39,522 nucleotides of DNA from CAZASK01 sp964487845. GTDB lineage: Bacteria > Chlamydiota > Chlamydiia > Chlamydiales > FEN-1388. This document shows, in pieces, positions 34,358 through 39,522 of this stretch. Location of the stretch: positions 1 through 39,522 of the forward strand of contig CAZASK010000015.1 of assembly GCA_964487845.1 (NCBI GenBank). The letters are read 5' to 3'. The position numbers and the translations under genes were made by a program. The notes beneath the pieces were generated by a model. That model was not told the DNA's origin, ran no database searches, and saw nothing but the letters and a program-made list of their open reading frames with translations. Position 1 is the stretch's first letter, and every line of letters starts with the position of its first letter.

Positions 34358-34720
34358 ATGGACAACATATCAAGCGATGCTGCCTATTATATTTCGGCGC
34401 TGAATGATGAGCATCCCTGTTATAACCCTATAGCTCAAGGTCTCACAATTGTAAAAACTCCAGGACAAGACTATTGGGGCATCGTATCATGGTTTGATAA
34501 AATTGCTGCCTATCTGCGAACGATTGAGATACAAACGGCTCCAGCGATAACTGAACGATCCTATCAGATACTAGACATGGAAGGCAGACAAGTGCAATTC
34601 AACTACATCAATAAGCATATATATGACACAAAAATTAAATCTCTTCTGCCGCACGCACCAGATTTGCTTGATGATCTGACAATACAAAAATATATAAATG
34701 AACTGAACCCTTACACATAG
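34358..34720 (+). CDS. Small protein of unknown function upstream of the 1146-aa gene
   Basis: I start at ATG 34358 because AGGAA stands seven bases upstream; the longer frame from 34202 runs through the AT-rich promoter region. The 120-residue product (MDNISSDAAYYISALNDEHP ...) is soluble, with aromatic residues in the middle (YWGIVSWFDKIAAYL) and a helical end. The stop is seven bases before the ATG of the 1146-aa gene, so the two are surely co-transcribed. Size and position would fit a secretion chaperone or regulator of the large partner, but no chaperone motif is recognisable. The 132-base gap upstream is AT-rich with a perfect 12-bp palindrome at 34309-34320. Confidence 0.6.
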   Translation: MDNISSDAAYYISALNDEHPCYNPIAQGLTIVKTPGQDYWGIVSWFDKIAAYLRTIEIQTAPAITERSYQILDMEGRQVQFNYINKHIYDTKIKSLLPHAPDLLDDLTIQKYINELNPYT

Positions 34721-34727
34721 GTGCCGC

Positions 34728-37700
34728 ATGTCTCCTCTGGAACCAGGACACTTAAATTTCCATTCTTTTTTCGATCGATACATCATCAACCCCTTTTCTT
34801 CAAAACTCTCAAAAAATGAACAAATATCGGCCGTTTGTTTATCCGTATTAACCGGCATATTCACACTTGGGATTGCTCATTTAGTGATTTTTCTTAAATG
34901 GTATTTTACCAAAAAAATTTCCCCTCTACATAATCAGAAAACTATTTTTCCGACTGTATCACAGAAAACACAGGCTACAGCTCGGCTCCATATATTCAGC
35001 AATTCCCTGGTAGATAGCGCTTCGCCTCGTACTATGAAAATGTCTCATCAAACCACAGGACAACTTCAGCGCGAAAACTTCTCAACTATTATGCAGCAAC
35101 AATTTATAGACCCATGCTATGCAAAGCCCTTACCAAAACAAGATGATGTCACCGTTTTGCATCCCACAACGAATGAAAAAGTGAAATGGAGCTCCTTAAC
35201 AATTCAAGAAAAAGTGCTCCTCAATAATAAATATGCTCATGCTCATGACCGGATCTCGGATCCAGAATACCCCGACATCGATAAACATTTTTTTGCAGAT
35301 GGACAACATGTATACCTGCCAGGAGATCCTCGGAAACATCATGGCAGTGATCACGCTGTACGCACCTCTATTTTTGCAGCTGTCTTTGCTCATCTATACA
35401 ACAAATACTACCCTAACTTACAGCTCAACAAATCTGATATCTTGCTCATTCAATGTGTTGCAGCAGGTCATGACAGCGGCAGGCAAACAGAGGGGGTTGA
35501 TGTTCATGATGAAGATAGCGCTGAAATTACTGTCTCCACTCTCCAGCGCCTTGGCATCAAAGACCCAAACATTCTCAGCGAGTGTAAAAAAGCGATTACT
35601 GAAAAAGACAGCAGCTCATGGGATAAAAAGAGCTTTTTAGCAAGGTGTATACAAAATGCAGATTCTGCTGAATACGCACGCCTTATATTGAAGGGACCAG
35701 TTCAAGATGAAACAGGATTTCAAAATTCACGCAACTACCTTGATATCTACAAAGAAATGACCAAGCTAGCTCAACATGCAATGAAAGAGCAAAATAGTGA
35801 AAATATAGATTCGGTGATCCTGAAAAATGGGCTTACTTATAAAGATTTTATGCATGACTTGGATGCGATACGACTCGAGATGAATGCATTCATATATAAA
35901 ACACACACAGAAAAATCTAGAGCGAAGAACTCTCTTGCTGAAACAAACTATTACGATCAACTTCTATCCCGAATGACCTCCATTCGCTGCCCTATTATGA
36001 ATGAAATGCTCATCTCAGCAGGGGTTCTCAATATCACCCCTCAAGGCCAGGCACCTATTATCGGGAACCAGGCGCAGCGACTTATTCAGCAAGCAGGGGG
36101 GATCCATAAGCTCACATTTTCACAGATCAATACGCTTATTGCATCATTAGAAAATGTTCAGGATTCTACATCAATTCGTGAACTGTACATACAGTTACAA
36201 CATGAAAAAACAAAAAGAGCAAAAGCTTCAGAAAAATTCGAAAACAATTTGCGAGAAATCAACACAGATAAAACGCCCGCAAAAATAAGACTGCATGGCC
36301 ATGACCTAGTAGGGGCCTATCTTGAACTTTCCATAGAAGATAGAAAGAAACATCAGAAAATTATCTTTCAACTCCTAGGATTAGACAACAAGGGCTATGG
36401 ATTCAATCCTCAAAAGCACATTGAATTTCTCAATTCGCCTCATCGTGAATATCTCTCTATGGAATTTTTTCACTCTGGACTGACGACACTTGTGGATCAT
36501 GCAAAAAAAGAGCTCCACACACTTGAACAACCACAAAAAATTCAACTCGCTCATAATCTCCAGCAACAAGCAAATAATTTGCTTCAGCAATATAACACGC
36601 TCCCCACACTCTATCGCGATGACACAATCCAGACCACAGCAGCTCTTGCATTTGCAAAAGCACATGCAATATTTTTACAACATGGCCTTCAGAAAGAAGC
36701 CCTTATGGCCCTACGAGATGCAAGCTCAAATATACGACTAGAGACATCACACCCTCTCTACGACCTAGAAAATATCATGAAAGACAAAGCTCCTCATACA
36801 TATATTTTAAGCGACAGTGACTGTTTACGAAAACGCAAGATGCGATTGAATAAAATAAATGTCGATGGTCAGCCCTACTATGAAGTAAGTATCGAACTCA
36901 GGCACAAGGCAAGAAAAGATTTAGAAGAACATCTGAAATTACTACAGAGTGATACCGAGACATATGACATACAGACTGTACCCTATGAATACTATGGAAA
37001 GGACTTTAAAACAGGACAATATACAACAGCGAAAAAGATAGCAGTAGGTCAGGAGCACAAAATAACCTTGAAAAATGTTCAAAACAGTCCTGAAGTATTC
37101 ATCGGCAAAGAACAAAATTATTATAATCTCTACCACACCATACGAGTTCGACTAAAGCCAGGATCAACGGGACAAGACCTTCACACGCTTTTTTCTCAGA
37201 TTGGCCTTCCAGTTGCTATCATGCCTTCACGCTCAGAAGATATACTCTCAGAAATGAGGGCCCGCAGTCTTGCCTTTCGCTATCCAGAACTTATAAATGC
37301 TGACCCTCTCAATAAAATAGACCCTGATATCCTCTATGACCAGCTCCCGAAAGAGAAAAAGATCTGTGTTGACAAAGACTGTCAAAATAGTTTTCTGTCT
37401 CAGGTGGGTGTCAATCAATCTGAAATGGTACAGCCTTCTATTGCACAAGAAGCATGGAAACAAGGGGTTGCCTCCTTAGGCTCCTATATCAACGCAGGAA
37501 ATATCAAGCAGACGGCGCAAGTCTTGACCAATATACTCAATACAGGCTGTCTTTCATCTCAAGAGCGCTATAGACAAGGGATCCTAGGTCTCGGATGTGC
37601 CCCAACATATAATTTAGAAGTAGGCTCTGGCAATCAAGTGTTCACAAGAATGTTGCCAAAATCGCTTTTCTCGAATAATTACCCGCTGAAGAATTTTCCA

Positions 37701-38168
37701 ATCAGCGGCCCCATCCTCTTATTATATGATGTCCGTGCATTAGAGCGAATGCCCTATTCTTACAAAAAAGACCGAGGAGGTATTCGAAACCCTCATTTTC
37801 ACCTAAATTTCTTTTCCCCAGAAGGACAAATCCCAGAACTCAACTACCGCGGTTCTGATAAATTGAAAGAAAGGCAAGGCTTTTGTGCCTTTATCGATGA
37901 TATAAAAAAACAGCCACATCCTACAGCTGAAACCATGTTCGATGAAACATTGAGCCCCAAATATATACAAAAGATCGTTGTCTCAAGTGAAGATGATAGA
38001 AATATCGTAATTGACAGACTAGAGCGCGCCAAGATCTACGAGGTAAATGGCATGAGCATCAAAGACATTGTGGTCTGCTCGTCAACACTCAACCCATCTT
38101 TAATTAAAGATTTCGATAAAGAAGAGCTCCCTCCTCCAAACATCTCGAACAATATAGATTATTTTTAG
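34728..38168 (+). CDS. Effector-like protein: membrane segment, SidE-PDE-like HD domain, ART-like C-terminus
   Basis: The 1146-residue product begins with a hydrophobic segment (about 33-56, ISAVCLSVLTGIFTLGIAHLV), like those in other chlamydial effector candidates. The HD/phosphodiesterase signature follows: HGSDHAVR 205-212, HDSGRQTEGVD from H248/D249, SAE 264-266 and ADSAEYAR 311-318. This is the same motif set and nearly the same spacing as in the 929-aa protein. A helical part covers about 350-690. The last 450 residues look like a separate large domain, with ILNTGCLSSQERYRQGI (936-952), GLGC, VFTRMLPKSL (971-980), and IYEVNGMSIKDIVV near the end. I read this as an ART-like or otherwise uncharacterised toxin-type domain (low certainty). 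The order PDE then ART matches SidE. Confidence 0.65.
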   Translation: MSPLEPGHLNFHSFFDRYIINPFSSKLSKNEQISAVCLSVLTGIFTLGIAHLVIFLKWYFTKKISPLHNQKTIFPTVSQKTQATARLHIFSNSLVDSASPRTMKMSHQTTGQLQRENFSTIMQQQFIDPCYAKPLPKQDDVTVLHPTTNEKVKWSSLTIQEKVLLNNKYAHAHDRISDPEYPDIDKHFFADGQHVYLPGDPRKHHGSDHAVRTSIFAAVFAHLYNKYYPNLQLNKSDILLIQCVAAGHDSGRQTEGVDVHDEDSAEITVSTLQRLGIKDPNILSECKKAITEKDSSSWDKKSFLARCIQNADSAEYARLILKGPVQDETGFQNSRNYLDIYKEMTKLAQHAMKEQNSENIDSVILKNGLTYKDFMHDLDAIRLEMNAFIYKTHTEKSRAKNSLAETNYYDQLLSRMTSIRCPIMNEMLISAGVLNITPQGQAPIIGNQAQRLIQQAGGIHKLTFSQINTLIASLENVQDSTSIRELYIQLQHEKTKRAKASEKFENNLREINTDKTPAKIRLHGHDLVGAYLELSIEDRKKHQKIIFQLLGLDNKGYGFNPQKHIEFLNSPHREYLSMEFFHSGLTTLVDHAKKELHTLEQPQKIQLAHNLQQQANNLLQQYNTLPTLYRDDTIQTTAALAFAKAHAIFLQHGLQKEALMALRDASSNIRLETSHPLYDLENIMKDKAPHTYILSDSDCLRKRKMRLNKINVDGQPYYEVSIELRHKARKDLEEHLKLLQSDTETYDIQTVPYEYYGKDFKTGQYTTAKKIAVGQEHKITLKNVQNSPEVFIGKEQNYYNLYHTIRVRLKPGSTGQDLHTLFSQIGLPVAIMPSRSEDILSEMRARSLAFRYPELINADPLNKIDPDILYDQLPKEKKICVDKDCQNSFLSQVGVNQSEMVQPSIAQEAWKQGVASLGSYINAGNIKQTAQVLTNILNTGCLSSQERYRQGILGLGCAPTYNLEVGSGNQVFTRMLPKSLFSNNYPLKNFPISGPILLLYDVRALERMPYSYKKDRGGIRNPHFHLNFFSPEGQIPELNYRGSDKLKERQGFCAFIDDIKKQPHPTAETMFDETLSPKYIQKIVVSSEDDRNIVIDRLERAKIYEVNGMSIKDIVVCSSTLNPSLIKDFDKEELPPPNISNNIDYF

Positions 38169-38199
38169 CCCACATTCCATAAAATGGATGTGAGTTAAA
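38169..38199 (+). repeat. Second copy of the 3'-end repeat element
   Basis: Directly after the stop codon of the 1146-aa gene comes CCCACATTCC, nine bases, then ATGTGAGTTAAA. Positions 38171-38192 fold into a short hairpin (CACATTCCAT / ATGGATGTG with one bulge). The motif pair, its orientation and its place against a stop codon match the element after murI. It may serve as the transcript end here; no long T-run follows. Confidence 0.55.
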
Positions 38200-38254
38200 A
38201 ATGTGTTTTCTGTCTACGATAAGTAGCTATCTGATTCAGACGAGCCGAAGCACA

Positions 38255-39469
38255 CTACAACTGGCTCATTATGATCACAATCTCTATGGACACTTCATCA
38301 TTTTTGGCTTTAGCTAGGAGACTTTCGAAGACATCACGGCTATACTGATGCCGCACGCATATATCTACGATTGCCTGATCTACACTTGCTTCTCCAAGAT
38401 TATCTACTATCTTTTGTACAAGCGTAGCTGGTTTTTTATGCCAAACCGCCCAATGCAGCTGTGCATATGTAGTATGTGTGACCGTATTTTGAATAATCAA
38501 CTCAAAAACATTCTCTGGCCGTACAGCTAATTTCACAGCCGCTAAAAATAGCGAGGGTATTTTTGAAACCGGCATTTTCTTTAAGAAAATATCCACAAGC
38601 TCTGGGTTGTATTCCTCATTTTGCCTAGCGAGCACTTGTAAACAGTGACTTTCTTCAATAGTGTCAACCTCACCACTGTTCAAAAATTCTATAATATCCT
38701 TGGCATCTTTTGTCCTAATAAGAGAGCTTAATGGATCAATTTTTCCATTATACAGAGCTGCCATTCTCTTACAGGTAAGCATCATATAGCTATACCGAGA
38801 TGCCTTCTGCTCATTGAAAACATGTTGGCTTTTATTCTTGTGCTCTTCTAGTTTTTCAATAAAACTGTGTAAAATCCAGCTTTTATCTGTATCATATGTA
38901 TGAAATAGACGGCCGTTAAACACCTTGTAATAGTCCTCATTTTCCAGTAGCTGTACGACCAGCCCAGGAAAGTTACATAGGCAAAACTGAACGACTGTTT
39001 GATCATTTTTTAATGAATAGTGATGAAAAATTTCTCTTCGATCTTCTTCAGTGGCCCTCTGCATCATAAAGTAGAGTATCGAACGAGTCCCCTGCTGGCT
39101 ATTGGCATATCCTTTTTCAATAGCTAAAATGATACTATCCTTATCTATAGGCGAAAGATGTGTCACAAGAATAAGGACAACTTCCGGATTACACCCATTG
39201 TTCAATGCTTTTTCAAGAATTTTTGACGACAAAACCATATTAGGAGAATTCTCAAAGAGAGCTTCCAGACACTCAACACCACAATGTTTTGATCCTATTA
39301 CATCAAGAATATCTTTTTCTGAAAAACTATCTATAGGAGCCTTCTCAATAGCAGAAAGCAATTCTAGAGCCCTATATTTTTTCGCAAGCCGGGTAAAAGT
39401 AAGTTTAGGAGCAGAAAATACATAATCAAAATTCACATTACTCTGGCAGGACATAGATACAGAATTCAC
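38255..39469 (-). CDS. Alpha-helical repeat-like protein of unknown function
   Basis: The 404-residue protein starts at GTG 39469 with GGGAA a few bases upstream; ATG 39452-39454, five codons in, is an alternative. The whole chain is predicted by eye to be helical, with loosely repeating units of about 30-35 residues of the type 'ALNNGCNPEVVLILVTHLSP', 'LVVQLLENEDYYKVF', 'PENVFELIIQNTVTH'. These resemble degenerate ankyrin or HEAT repeats, but no clear ankyrin consensus (TPLH, GAD) is present. No membrane segment or enzyme motif. It lies at the end of the effector-like block and may be a host-interacting scaffold; that is a guess. Confidence 0.65.
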   Translation of the reverse strand: MNSVSMSCQSNVNFDYVFSAPKLTFTRLAKKYRALELLSAIEKAPIDSFSEKDILDVIGSKHCGVECLEALFENSPNMVLSSKILEKALNNGCNPEVVLILVTHLSPIDKDSIILAIEKGYANSQQGTRSILYFMMQRATEEDRREIFHHYSLKNDQTVVQFCLCNFPGLVVQLLENEDYYKVFNGRLFHTYDTDKSWILHSFIEKLEEHKNKSQHVFNEQKASRYSYMMLTCKRMAALYNGKIDPLSSLIRTKDAKDIIEFLNSGEVDTIEESHCLQVLARQNEEYNPELVDIFLKKMPVSKIPSLFLAAVKLAVRPENVFELIIQNTVTHTTYAQLHWAVWHKKPATLVQKIVDNLGEASVDQAIVDICVRHQYSRDVFESLLAKAKNDEVSIEIVIIMSQL

Positions 39470-39481
39470 AGCAATTCCCGC

Positions 39482-39522
39482 CAGTGATTTTTTGCTAGGA
39501 GTAAGTAATTTTTTTTCGTAAA
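39482..39522. repeat. Partial second copy of the 27-kb intergenic repeat
   Basis: GTGATTTTTTGCT (39484-39496) and TTTTTCGTAAA (39512-39522) match 27004-27016 and 27024-27034. The element runs off the window edge. It lies 15-53 bases upstream of the 404-aa gene start, and the copy at 27 kb lies upstream of another large gene. Confidence 0.45.

Noticed and set aside
38255..39469. Ankyrin-repeat annotation for the 404-aa protein
   Set aside because: Helical repeats are suggested, but the TPLH/GAD consensus of ankyrin repeats is missing, so I leave it unnamed.
1..39522. tRNA, rRNA genes and CRISPR arrays
   Set aside because: I looked through the gaps between genes and saw no cloverleaf with T-loop and CCA end, no rRNA-like stretch and no regularly spaced direct repeats. 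A covariance-model search was not possible.

Overview
The window is a bacterial chromosome segment, most likely from a member of the phylum Chlamydiota outside the Chlamydiaceae (an amoeba-associated or 'environmental' chlamydia). Two blocks of gene order support this. The run tatD / dsbD / exbB / exbD / TolA-like / tolB / pal / LysM protein matches the order I recall in Chlamydia trachomatis (CT594 to CT601). The neighbours rsmD, a metallophosphoesterase and glgC match CT487 to CT489. The murI gene, the orphan OmpR-type regulator, the DUF4116 repeats and a large block of giant effector-like genes point away from Chlamydiaceae. These comparisons come from memory, not from a search.

Layout. 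Positions 1-2.7 kb hold the end of a DUF4116-repeat gene, a small inverted-repeat element, and a two-gene unit (glgC with a metallophosphoesterase). Positions 2.8-7.0 kb hold an Fsr-like MFS transporter, a secreted YwqK/MORN-2 repeat protein and rsmD; the last two genes converge on a perfect 25-bp hairpin. Positions 7.0-11.4 kb hold a TPR membrane protein, an EamA transporter, an orphan response regulator, a shortened NFACT protein and an unknown membrane protein. Positions 11.6-17.3 kb hold a compact minus-strand envelope operon (exbB, exbD, TolA-like, tolB, pal, LysM, murI) with a good promoter in front of exbB. Positions 17.4-21.2 kb are its divergent partner: dsbD, tatD and a cation efflux gene.

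From 21.2 kb to the end the window becomes an accessory, effector-like island: a degenerate eukaryotic-type kinase, a 1368-aa multidomain protein, a 1050-aa coiled-coil protein, a lipase-like hydrolase, a 929-aa protein, a 120-aa protein, an 1146-aa protein and a 404-aa helical protein. The 929-aa and 1146-aa proteins both carry the same HD/phosphodiesterase-type signature together with a region that looks like an ADP-ribosyltransferase fold. The 1368-aa protein carries a second copy of the 'YHATP ... ST' ART-like motif. The pairing of phosphodiesterase and ART domains recalls the SidE family of Legionella (phosphoribosyl-ubiquitination enzymes). It is the strongest candidate here for an undescribed system.

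I saw no tRNA, rRNA, CRISPR array or intact insertion sequence. Several short repeats occur between genes. One is a 3'-end element found directly after the stop codons of both murI and the 1146-aa gene. Another is a partly duplicated block upstream of the coiled-coil and 404-aa genes.
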